Below are positions 1 to 9,305 of a stretch of 64,000 nt of DNA, one piece after another. The translations under genes were made by a program, and so were the position numbers. Numbering within the stretch: position 1 is the first letter of the stretch; every line of letters starts with the position of its first letter. This DNA is from Dactylorhiza incarnata (taxonomy: Eukaryota; Streptophyta; Magnoliopsida; Asparagales; Orchidaceae): positions 1-64,000 of the forward strand of contig JAWHQI010000068.1 of NCBI GenBank assembly GCA_033032865.1. Reading direction: 5' to 3'. Under the pieces are notes generated by a model. That model was not told the DNA's origin. It did not search any database and was given only the letters and a program-made list of their open reading frames with translations.

Positions 1-1091
1 CCCCTCTTTCTTCCTTGGCTACCTTCGAAACTGTCGATAGTGCGCTTCAATGGCCTCGTCAGCAGCTATCTGAGCTTCAACCCGATGAATGAGGTCAGGG
101 TAACTTGGCACGGTTTCTCTCATTATAGCTGAGTAGAAAGCACTTGGGCGGAGGCCTCGAGGAGGAAAACTCCTCGCAGGAGCTCGGGGGTTGACTCCCG
201 GGATCTGTCGAGCCTCAGAGGTGAAGCGTCAGAAAAAATCCTTCAGAGTTTCCTCGTCATTCTGGCGGATTCCCGAGAGATGGGAGGGATCCCGGACAAT
301 CCTACGATTGGCTATGAACTGGTCCACGAACTGCTGCGCCATTTCTGCAAAGTTGTTGATGGCCCTATCTCGCAGGGAGTGAAACCAAGCCGTGCGCGCT
401 GTCCCTTCAAGGATTGCCGGGAAACTTGACAGAGGAGTTGATCGGGAGCGCTGTAAATCCTCATGATGGTGGTGAAGTGATTGACATGTTCCAGTGGGTC
501 GTCCGTCCCGTCGAACGTTTCGATATTGGGAAGCTTGAAACCGTTTGGAACTGGATAGGCCAAGAATTGAGGCGATAGTGGGGAGTCGTGATGCGCGGGA
601 CGGCGGGCGAGAGCTACGCGTCGCCCTTCCTGACCGTACTCTTCCGCAATCATGTCACGTATCTGCTCTCGCGTGGTTCTTTCTACTGCTCGGCCAAGAG
701 CAGCTCTTCCTTGACGATGGTGATGGGGGTCAGCCTCTGGTACTCTGACCGGCGGAGCAGGATGAGCGGAGCTTGCAGCGTCAGAGAAATATTCTGAGAC
801 TTCATCATCCCGATCGGCTCCCTCGACCGGAGCATGACTCGGAGCTGGGGGCGGCGGAACGTTCAATGCTGGAGGCTGAATGGGAACTCGAGGAGCCCCA
901 AGGTTTCTTACGAGAGTCAGCATCTCGGCTTGTTGCTCTTCCATTTGCCGAATGCGCCCTTCCAGCACCGTCGCAGGCGTAAGCACTGCCTCTTCTGCGA
1001 GAGGCGCATTGATGAGCGAGTGGGAGGGAGCTGGGTCGACGCGGCCCTCCGGGATTGAACCTTCAGTGGTGCGAGCACTTCTTCTCGCCAT
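1..1091 (-). pseudogene. gag: Gag of Tat-type gypsy element, frameshifted
   Basis: The structural (capsid) protein that would package element RNA. The start ATG at 1091 follows the primer site. The first 210 residues are polar and proline-rich with a coiled-coil-like stretch (GRIRQMEEQQAEMLTLVRN), then the capsid-type phrase FKLPNIETFDGTDDPLEHV. The frame is lost near 430; homology continues in another frame (FHSLRDRAINNF, FVDQFIANRRIV, DEETLKDFF). That frame has a TGA at 229-231 where family members have arginine, and a TAG near the left edge. No zinc knuckle is in view. The gene is dead in at least two places. Confidence 0.75.
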
Positions 1092-1149
1092 TGCAATTGG
1101 CGGTAAGTGTTACCTTCGTTATCTTTGCTGAACATTGGGAATCGGTTCC

Positions 1150-1166
1150 CACACACGACGCCAAAG
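1150..1166 (-). other. Primer-binding site of left gypsy element
   Basis: Directly after the LTR end the minus strand reads CTTTGGCGTCGTGTGTG, the type of primer site common in plant Tat/Athila gypsy elements. Gag starts about 60 bases further on. Confidence 0.55.
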
Positions 1167-1878
1167 TGTTGTGGGTTGCTCGGGTGCTTTGATAGACTGG
1201 TTGAATTGAACCACCTTAGCTCGGAAGCGAACCGAGCACGCAAACAGTCAATTAGAGATTCGTTGAGTACACCGAGACTTTTTAACGTTGAAAAACCCAG
1301 AAAGGGTAAAAAACCACGCAGCCGGAGCTGTGCCGACCAAACTTCACTATCTTTGGAGAGTTTACAGTTAGGTACTTAGAATTGAAGCGCGACAGGCCGC
1401 TGCTCGTTACAATAATAGAGAGAAAGAGAGAGTTTTGAAGGTGACAAGCCACCTCTTGGAAAACTAAGTCTTTTTCTTCTGAGAACTGTGGGGAACAAAT
1501 GTGAGAATGCTCCGGAGAACGAAAGTGAGAATGCTGAGTCGCCTTTCGGGATGAAGGAAATCTTCAAGTCCACGAAGGAGATCTTCAAGGGCCGAAGGAG
1601 AATTCCGTGAAAATCTTCAAGGAGCTTTCCCGGGTGCAGAAGGCAAGGTCCCCTCAAATGAAGGTTCTGGGCTCCTTTTATAGCTTTGGCCGGGGGTAGC
1701 CCGGTAATTTGCCGTTGTAACCACTGTAACGATGGCGGATGAATCACGTTTTCCGGTTCGGAGCACACGATCACCATTTTTCGTAAATCACTGTCTCTCC
1801 CTCGGGCAGTTCGGGCAGCTTTGTTGAAGGCGAAAAAGGCGACAAGCCATTCCTGCAATCTGAGAAATTAGAAAGACA
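1167..1878 (-). repeat. 5' LTR of the left Tat-type gypsy element
   Basis: In minus orientation it begins TGTCTTTC and ends CCACAACA, giving TG...CA ends, and it is followed directly by the primer-binding region. An alternative start at TGCAGGAATGG (about 1857) is possible because only one LTR copy is in the window. No long ORF inside looks real. Confidence 0.5.
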
Positions 1879-2459
1879 AAAAGTTGCTTACCTAACTGAC
1901 AAGCCCTGCAAAAGTCCTTCCTTCTTGTATGAACCAGAAGGCAGTCTTGGACAAGATTGTCCTTAGAAAGCCTAGAGATAGTCCTAAGGTTAATGTGTCC
2001 AAGCCTTTTATGCCATAATTCACTTATCTTACTTATTGAATTAAATAGACATATGTCTGAATTGGCAGAGTCAAAATTGACTAAATAAATGTTTCCCTGT
2101 CTACTACCAGATAATACATTTATGTTTTTATTATTGGTAATAAGACATTGGGAAGGGTTAAAGGTTACCTGATAACCTTCATCACATAGCTGACTTATGT
2201 TGATGAGGTTGTGCTTGAGACCTTTGACATATGATACTTCCTTGAAGGTGACTGCTCCAACTTTGACTTGTCCATATCCATTTGTTTGTCCACAGTTGGA
2301 GTCTCTAAAGAAACTTTGGGTCCAAGCTTTGCCTTGTAGATGCTCAGGTAGGCCTTGTTTCCTGTCATATTCTTTGAGCATCCACTATCCAAGTACCAAT
2401 ATTCCTTTACCTTTGGATAGCTGTGTACCTGCAAAGAAAGAAACATAAACTAGCAGTTT
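1879..2459 (-). pseudogene. pol: Sirevirus protease and pre-integrase domain, copy A
   Basis: The aspartic protease active-site phrase YWYLDSGCSKNMTGNK is seen at about 2400. After a frame change it is followed by VTFKEVSYVKGLKHNLINIS and the GAG-pre-integrase phrase LWHKRLGHINLRTISRLSKDN with a CQLGKQ end at about 1885. Homology stops there at the gypsy element. The protease has its catalytic Asp-Ser-Gly but lies across two frames. Confidence 0.8.
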
Positions 2460-4504
2460 TGACCCAGACTACCTTGGGTCCTTTTGTCTTATCACAATAC
2501 TCAGAAATAAAGGACATTTCAGGCTGATCCTTATAGCCTTGTGGATAATTTCTCCTTGAAGGTATTGTCCACTCAGTAAAAGGATTTTTAGTGTGTTTAG
2601 AATTAAAATTCTTAAAACTTTCTGTATAATATCTGTTCGACGAATTTGGGTAAGTTCTTCGACCATCGTTCGACGAATGTGCATGATTTCGTCGAGCGCC
2701 GTTCATATGATAACTATACTGAAAATCTGTTTTCAGTTTCATCGATCTCTGTTCGACAATTTGAAGTCTTTTTGTCGAGCTCTGTTCGACGAATTCTTCT
2801 GAATTCTTTTATTCTTAACAGACTTGCTCGAAATAACTTTATTTGCTTCTACAACCTCTTTGCTTTTAGCAGAAATGAATTTTATAGGTGTATAAAGTAT
2901 GTTCTTCTTAATTAGAGGTGACTCACTTGATGAGGCACCCAAGCCTAGTTTGCTATTAAGTCTAACATTTACTGTGCTTGTAATTTCCATCAGTTTGATG
3001 CTTCTCCCATTTAGGGATTCTTCAAACTTCTTGGCTTCAGGCAACTTGCTCTCAATGAGAACAATGTGTTCTCTGGAGGCAGCCATATCTTTCTTAAGAT
3101 TTACATTTTCTTCACTTATGTTTTTCATTTCAGCTAGCTTATGTCTGAGTGAGATTATTTCTTTCTCAGATTTAATTAAGTCTAAGCAAAGAACCTTGAA
3201 TTCATCTTTGAATTCAACTGAATTGAAATCAAAATTAGATAGTACCTGATCAGCATCATCTTCTGCTTCTGATTCTGATTTTTCTTCATCAGAATTGTTG
3301 GCTGAGGCATTGATTGTCATCATGCAGAAGTTCTTCTCTTCTTCATCATCATTGGAGCTGGATGAGGAAGCATATCCTGACTCACTGCTTGAGTCATAAA
3401 TGGCAATTAAGCATTGGTCATTTTCCTTTGCTTCATCTTCATCATCAGATGAGCTGGATGATAATTCTGATTCAGTGTCACTCCAATTTTTTGCTATAAA
3501 TCCTCTTCCCTTCTTTCTGTGCTTGTGGGAGGAAGATTTGCTGGAGCTCTCTTATCTTCTTTTTCCTGTTTCTTATCTTCTTTTGGTTTTCTGGATAGTT
3601 TGGCAGATAGTGTCCAGGTTTCCTCCAACCATAACAAATAACTTCTTTAGGAGTTGATTTGTCATACCTTTGCTTTTCTCTTGATCTGGACTCCTTCTTT
3701 CTGAAGTCCTTCTTAGCCATTTGTAGAATCTTGGCTATGAGACTCTTAAACTCCTCATCGTTTGGAGTCTTTTCTTCTTCTTCATCAACTGCTTTGAAAG
3801 CTATGCTCTTTTCTTTCTTCGTTGCTGGAGATGAAGTGGATGATTCAGCTTCCCTGGATTTGACGAGCTGCTCATAAGATTTGAGTTTGCCCAACAATGC
3901 TTCAGTAGTAACCTCATTGAGACTTCTGGCTTCCTTGATTGGCCAGATTCTAGAATCCCATGTGCTGGGGAAGCACATTAAGATTGTCATTGATCTCAGT
4001 GATGGAGATTACTTTATCCAAGGTCTTCAGCTCATTTATTATGCGGCCGAGCCTATTGTACATATCAGCAACTGTTTCATTTTCTCCTTTCTTAAAATTC
4101 TCATACTGAGAAATAAGATGGGATCTTCTGTCTTTCCTTTCATCAGCAGATCCCTCAACCATGTTGTTGAGAGAAATCCATATTTCTCTTGCTGAGGTGC
4201 ATTCCACTACTCTTTGAAAAATGTCGTCAGACATTGTTTGAGCCAGAATGTTCATTGCTTTTGCATCTGCACTTCTTTGTTTCTTTTGTGCTTCTGTCCA
4301 CTCAGGAGGTGGAACATCATGGTTGTCTGCTGCTGCTTCTGTACTTGTAGATGTTGAGGGAGCAGGAGGTCCTGTCAAAATAACATTGAAGATTTCCTCA
4401 TCAATAGAAATCATGTACAATCTAATCCTTGCTTTCCACAGTGCAAACTTGCTGAGATTGCACATAGGAGGTCTTGTGCTGGAATACTCTTTGTTTTGTG
4501 CCAT
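2460..4504 (-). pseudogene. gag: Sirevirus gag, copy A
   Basis: Structural protein of a copia element. Start ATG at 4504, 110 bases after the LTR. N-terminal UBN2-type gag domain (phrases LSKFALWKARIRLYM, SADAKAMNILAQTMSDDIF, CTSAREIWISLNNMVEG) and Lys/Glu-rich linker. The zinc knuckle near 3610 reads CYGWRKPGHYLPNY: two of four ligands (second and fourth Cys) are replaced. Next come an acidic Ser-rich region (NNSDEEKSESEAEDDADQV) and a coiled coil (KSEKEIISLRHKLAEMKN). Homology jumps between frames near 3970, between 3320 and 3480, and near 2740, so it cannot yield full-length protein. The segment at 2637-2800 is a palindromic repeat array inserted in the frame. Confidence 0.8.
2637..2800. 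repeat. TTCGTCGA/TCGACGAA palindromic array inside gag-protease frame
   Basis: At least six copies of TTCGTCGA or TCGACGAA-like words in about 160 bases, often paired across a 7-base centre (for example TTCGACCATCGTTCGACGAA with its left flank). The same array occurs in copy B at 24141-24305. It adds Ser/Asn/Arg-rich residues to the gag C-terminal region. Confidence 0.8.
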
Positions 4505-4600
4505 GAGTTTTAAATAAAAGAAAATGAAAAAGAACTCTAAGAGAATTTAAGATCTAATTGATCTTTGTGATACAGGTGTTAGCTGTAAAGAATCAACCTA

Positions 4601-4614
4601 GCTTTGATACCAAT
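4601..4614 (-). other. Primer-binding site, Sirevirus copy A
   Basis: Minus strand reads ATTGGTATCAAAGC directly after the LTR end CTTTCA. It matches the initiator-Met tRNA 3' end (TGGTATCAGAGC) with one change. Confidence 0.85.
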
Positions 4615-4890
4615 TGAAAGTGGAGGTTAAATCTTAAGTTACTCTAGGGGGGGGGGGGTGAATAGAGTATTAAAAACTTTTCCTTTGTTTTTATAGCGGA
4701 ATGAAAATAGTGTTATATATATGTTTAAGCAGTGTGAGATATATATAAACAGAAAAACTGAATAAGTAAAAGCACACAGCACAGCACAGAGAAATAAACA
4801 AACCCAGAGGACACAAAGAAATATAGTGGTTCCCCAATAAATCTGTGTAGTCCACTCTTCTACCACCCTTGGTAGGAATCCACTAGGAGT

Positions 4891-5000
4891 TTTGATCAGG
4901 TGCCCTAGCACTAAGGTGATTTTGTTCAGGTGTCCACACACCACAGAGCTTTTGTTCAGGTGCTCAAAACCAACTAGATTTTTTGATCAGGTGTCTTGCC
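4891..5000 (-). repeat. 30-bp-phased CACCTGAWCAAA repeats in Sirevirus LTR
   Basis: On the plus strand TTTGATCAGG or TTTGTTCAGG starts at 4891, 4921, 4951 and 4982, each followed by TG, with unrelated spacer between. The spacing is 30-31 bases, near three helical turns. The same array is in copy B's LTR (from about 26428) and, inverted, in the related element at 13504-13637. Confidence 0.75.
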
Positions 5001-5694
5001 ACCAGGGAGTTACACTTTTGAAGGGAGTATTAACCCTGTACACGAGAGGTGAGAAAGAGGTTATAGTGTTCTTCTCTGTCAAGATGCTGAGAGAAGACTC
5101 TAGTGGATTTGTTGTAAAGCTCCCCCTGTCTGATTGAAGTAATTGACAGATGGTGGAGAAGCTTTCTCTTGAAAACATAAATCTTCTGTAGCAGATTGAT
5201 CTGGAAGAAAAAGTTCTTCAGATTCTTTGTTGCTCTTTTAGAAGACTTGAACTTTGCAGTAGATATCTGAGAGATTGATCTTTGAAGAAGATGTTCTCAG
5301 AGAAATGACGATTGCTGCTAGAGAAAGAAGAAGACTGAGAATATTTGACTGAGTGTTCTTCTTTTTCTTTCTCTATCCTTGTTGTTGTACTGTCTCTGTA
5401 TTCTGTAAGAATGTATTTTAATTCTGTCGAGATAATGAGACAATAAAGTCTGTCTTTGATATATTCTCTTTTTGGAATAGAATAATCAGACTTTAATTTT
5501 TTCTTGGAATTGCAACAGAGACAAAACGACTTTGGCAGGTCCTTTAATTCCTTAGCCGTGAAATACTCCTTTGCATTAATTGTCAACGGCTATCTTTGCC
5601 TTGGAATAAAGGAAAGAAAGGAATATATTCAAATAATATAATATCCTTACATAACTGACTTGAATACGTCCAAATATATTGAATATATCCGTTA

Positions 5695-5935
5695 GAGTCG
5701 TCGATCTGTGTTCAGAGTACTAACAAATAACTGATATTTAAGAATTAAATAATCTTGGAACTGAATTTGTCGATCTGAGCTTCAATAAAGAATTTGTCGA
5801 GCGCTGGACTGAAATTCATCGAACGCTGGCTGGAATTCGTCGAGCACTGCTCAGAAAATGTCGAGCGCTAGCTGTCTATAATACTTCAGTCTGCTGGGAA
5901 TAATTCGTCGAACGCCACACGCCATTCGTCGAATG
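5695..5935. repeat. TCGTCGAACG-type array in Sirevirus LTR U3
   Basis: About ten TCGTCGA-like words, several as ATTCGTCGAACGCTGGCTGG-type units, lie 140-380 bases into the LTR in element orientation. Variants such as TTCATCGAAC and TTTGTCGAGC look like CpG decay. Copy B's LTR has the same block at 27232-27477. Confidence 0.8.
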
Positions 5936-6075
5936 CTGAGAACTTGAATTTTCCTTAAGTTCTAGCTTATCTAACAGCCTAAAAACTTGACCCTTAGACT
6001 ATACAATGGGGTCAACTTAATCCTAGTCAACACATAGTGATCCTAGCCCAAATCAGTAATAAGGTTGTTCCAACA

Positions 6076-6092
6076 ATCTCCCCGATTTGGGT
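6076..6092 (-). other. Polypurine tract of Sirevirus copy B
   Basis: Minus strand reads AAATCGGGGAGAT directly before the LTR start TGTTGGAAC. This purine run primes plus-strand DNA synthesis and fixes the 3' LTR border. Confidence 0.8.
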
Positions 6093-6247
6093 TAGGACAC
6101 TATTTGACAATCATTCAAATAATAATCAACAGAAAGACAAACAGCAGAGCGTAAATATATCTGACAGAATTTAAGTGCTTCAGCAAATAAATTTAAAATA
6201 AAGTGCTCTGAGTTTAGAACCATTACAGTCATAATAAAATCAAGAAA

Positions 6248-8952
6248 TTAAGAACTCTTGTCCTTTTTGGAGGAGGGCTTGAAAATGATCTGTATGTTTG
6301 GATTTTCTGCTTCCTTCTTGCTTATATAAAGATCTTCAGCTCCCAGGATGGTTTGAGATTTACCTTCTATAACCACTGCTGCTCGATGCTTCATTAAGAA
6401 TTCTTCAGCATTGAAAAGGTGCTTAGAGTCATACCTTTCAAATTCTAGCTTTCTGAACTCTGACAATGTTGAAATATGAGAGTAATCTTTTCCTTCAGCC
6501 TTTGCTTTGTGATCTGAGCTGTTGCAGTGCATTCTCTGAATCTTGCCATGTACGAAATCCTTTCTTCTTCTGGATTGGGAGAAGGAGGCCTATATTCATC
6601 ATTATTGTCTTGACTAAAAGAACTTTCTTAAGGATTTCTATCTCTGTGAGAGATGCCTTTAGAGACAGAATATTTATATTCTGAAGAAATATTTCGGGTG
6701 GAACTTGAAGGAGGTCTTGATGACCTTGAACTTTGAGAACCACTAGAACTAGCTGGTCTCCTTGATTGCTGAGGAATAAACTTCTGAGAGGAAGAAAAAA
6801 AGCTGTTGAACCTATTGCTGGAGGAGGAGGATGATTAAATTTGACTGGCTTGTCAGAATAATAACCAGTCTTCCTCATCTTCTTTCTTCTCTTGTTCTCA
6901 TTCCTGGCATCCAGTCTGGGGTATCTTTATCAAGAGGAATATTATGAAGGATATAATAAGGAATATCACTATCAGGATTAGGAGGCTTGGGGACAGCCTT
7001 TGACTTAACTTTTCTTTTCTTTCTCTTCTTTGATGATGTATCATCAGAATCACTTTCATCATCATCAGAATCAGAAGATGGAATTGGTTCATCATATAAG
7101 CATTGACTAATTTAAGAGCTTTAATCTTTTGCTCTTCAGCTTCAAAAGCTGCATCTTCTGCTTTCCAGATTTCATCAAAATCAGGAATTGGGGATTCATC
7201 AAAAACAAAGGTTGGAACATCAAAGCTTTGAAACTTTCTTCTGAAATAACAACTGATACTTCTGCTTGACTTTGAACTTGAACTGACATAGTAACTGGTT
7301 CAACAATCTTAACTTCAAAACTTTTGATGATCTTTTTCATCAGAATTTTATCTATAGGAGCAATGTATGGAAGAATTGCTCTAGAATACTCATGATATTT
7401 TGGCAAAACTGAGTAAACTGAATTGAACTTAGACAGCAAATGAATAATATCGAAAGAATGATGAATATAGATATTATTTATCTCCTCTATGACTGGAATT
7501 TCTGAAACTTCAAACAAAATCAAACATTTCTAAATCATTAAACTGGAACTGAATCTTCAACAAAAATTGGAGCCTCTGAAACTAGAGCTTCTGGAGCTTC
7601 TTCATAAGGCATCTCCCCCTGCCTAGCTTCAAGGAAACCTGAATCTATGCCCCTAGAAGAAGGACAGAAAGAGAGGAAGGAATTGAAGATATTTTAGAAG
7701 ATATTCAGGAAATGGCAGTAAGTATTGGAGCAAATTTTGCATCCAGGATAGAATCAAGATTGGGAATAATGTTGAGAACTGGAGCAAATTTTGCATTCAG
7801 AAAAGAATCTAGCTTAGGAAGAATGTGATCAAATATTTGATCAGCAACAGATTGGAAATTTAGAAATACAAACTCAGGTGGATGAGATGAAGATGATTGA
7901 GAAGTGGATGGAATGGAAGTTGGTACAAAGATGTTTGTGACATTAGCAGATTGTGTAGGGATGTCTCGATGAATAGGGCAAGAATGATGGATGGGTGAAT
8001 GATGGTCATCACGTATGGGATATTGAGGTGGAGAAGGCAAAAGCCTAAATGAAGGAGGTGGAATTTCATTTGGAGGTGGTGGAGAGTTTGGAGGTGGAGT
8101 TTGTGCAGGGGAAATATGTTGAGAAGGAGATGGGTGAGGAGGAGAAGGAACAGAAAGAGGAACTTCTGGAAGGGTTGAGGGAGTGACTGGATCAGTCCTG
8201 GTGCCTTCAGAAGCTTTCTTTGGTGCATCTGCTCCTGGGTTGTTCTTGGGAATCACCCTGTCCAACTTTGCAAAGAGAGCCGAGGTCAGCCTCTTGCTAG
8301 CATTTATTGTTACTTTAGGTGAGACCAGAAGGTCTTGTTGCTTTTCCTGCAGAACAATACCAATAACTCTTCCAAAAGATACATTATCTTCAAAAACTTT
8401 CTTCATAATCAATTCAAACAGAAATGATCCCCAGTTAACTTTCTTCTTGTCCATCAAGGCCACCATCAATAGAAATTGGTGTCTGTTAATGTAATCATGT
8501 CCTGATGTTTTTCCTAACAAAACCATTCCAACAATATCTAACAAAAACTTGTATTCCAAGGACAAGTTTTTCTTAAGCAAATGATTAGGGTTTCCAGTAG
8601 AATGACCCATTTTAATCAAAGCTTCGCCAAATTCAACAGAGCTTAACTCTAAGTCATCATCACCATTTATGAAACCAAAAACTTCAGATAAGATGGTTGA
8701 GGTAAGAGAAATCAGATGACCTGAGATTGTTCCAATTAAACTTTCGTCTTCTGGTTTAGACGTGTAAACCCATTCTTTTATTTCTGCGGTATGAAGCTTT
8801 ATCCTGGTGCTCATGAACTTCTTCAACTGTTGTTCTTCAAAAAGTTGAAGAATATCTTTGAATACTTGGTCTGATTACGCGAAAGATTCCATATCAATAT
8901 CAAATCCTGCGTCGAACTTCATTGAATAGAGAGCTGCTTGAGTGATCGCCAT
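6248..8952 (-). pseudogene. Envelope-like third reading frame of Sirevirus copy B
   Basis: A gene between pol and the 3' LTR, where some Sireviruses carry an envelope-like frame; that role is inferred from position, not shown. Start ATG at 8952-8950, with an in-frame TAA after about 25 residues; then 373 codons open to 7705. The N-terminal 200 residues are mixed and likely folded (SLEYKFLLDIVGMVLLG, SFLFELIMKKVFEDN). A proline-rich stretch follows (about 8070-8200), then paired similar segments LDSFLNAKFAPVLNIIPN and LDSILDAKFAPILTAIS. Later frames continue the gene in pieces: 7523-7107, an acidic DSDDDESDSDDTSSKKRKKR region near 7040, a Ser-rich part, and a C-terminus ending at 6248. Several frameshifts separate them. 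No convincing signal peptide or membrane span was seen. Confidence 0.55.
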
Positions 8953-9069
8953 TGAAACCTGCAAGAGAGAAAAAGATCAAGTGCAGAGGGGAACTGGAGG
9001 GAAAGCGATTTCTGTAGGCGCAATCTATTAAGAAATAAAATATAGGTTATATAGACCGGAAAAGGGGGC

Positions 9070-9280
9070 GCATTCGTGGAGCGATGTTCGGCAAAAACCT
9101 AATAAAAGCAGAAGTCGAAAAGACTTTAGGTCTCCGTCAGACAGCGTTCGACAAAAACATCTTTTTCGTCGACCACCGTTCGACAGATGAAATTTTCTTT
9201 ATGATTCTGAAGTTAAAAGGTTTCGTCGACCACCGTTCGACAAATGATTCAAATTCGTCGTCCTCCGTTCGACGAATTGA
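9070..9280. repeat. TTCGTCGA-N7-TCGACGAA array between pol and envelope-like frame
   Basis: Seven or more words in 210 bases; several form a 23-bp unit with arms TTCGTCGA and TCGAC(G/A)AA around a CCACCGT-like centre (9168, 9222, 9255). It lies between the end of RNase H (9306) and the start of the next frame (8952). Confidence 0.8.
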
Positions 9281-9305
9281 GGGGATAAATAGAAGATATA
9301 ATTTT

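Larger units (their letters stand above)
1..1878 (-). mobile_element. Ty3/gypsy element of Tat type, 5' part only
   Basis: The minus strand shows a 5' LTR (1878 to 1167), a primer-binding region and a gag gene running off the left window edge. It lies next to Sirevirus protease/pre-integrase sequence that stops abruptly at about 1884, so it most likely inserted into that element. The lineage call rests on the gag phrase FDGTDDPLEHVNHF and the primer region TTTGGCGTCGTGTGTGGG, both typical of Tat-like elements. The far end and the target duplication are outside the window. Confidence 0.7.
1879..6075 (-). mobile_element. Sirevirus-type Ty1/copia copy A (5' half)
   Basis: Minus-strand copia element with 5' LTR 4615-6075, Met-tRNA primer site, gag with UBN2-type domain, coiled coil and degenerate zinc knuckle, protease, and the start of the pre-integrase domain. 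It ends at about 1884 against a gypsy LTR; the rest of pol should lie left of the window. Large UBN2 gag with an acidic MAI-type repeat region and a Met-tRNA primer site fit the Sirevirus lineage. Its 5' LTR is at the same time the 3' LTR of copy B. Confidence 0.75.
4615..6075 (-). repeat. Sirevirus LTR shared by copies A and B
   Basis: Minus orientation starts TGTTGGAACAACC (6075) and ends CTTTCA (4615). On its right is a polypurine tract, as before a 3' LTR; on its left is a Met-tRNA primer site, as after a 5' LTR. It therefore serves two tandem elements. It carries a 12-G run (4647-4658), a 30-bp-phased TGWTCAGGTG array (4891-5000) and a TCGTCGA array (5695-5935). The matching LTR is 26132-27612. 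Confidence 0.85.

Noticed and set aside
1376..1858. 160-codon minus ORF in the left gypsy LTR
   Set aside because: Lies wholly inside the LTR and has no recognisable domain; runs into the neighbouring element at its start.
1850..1890. Intron-like GTAAGC...TTTCTAATTTCTCAG at the Sirevirus/gypsy border
   Set aside because: Only about 33 bases long, too short for a plant intron, and better explained by the junction of two elements.
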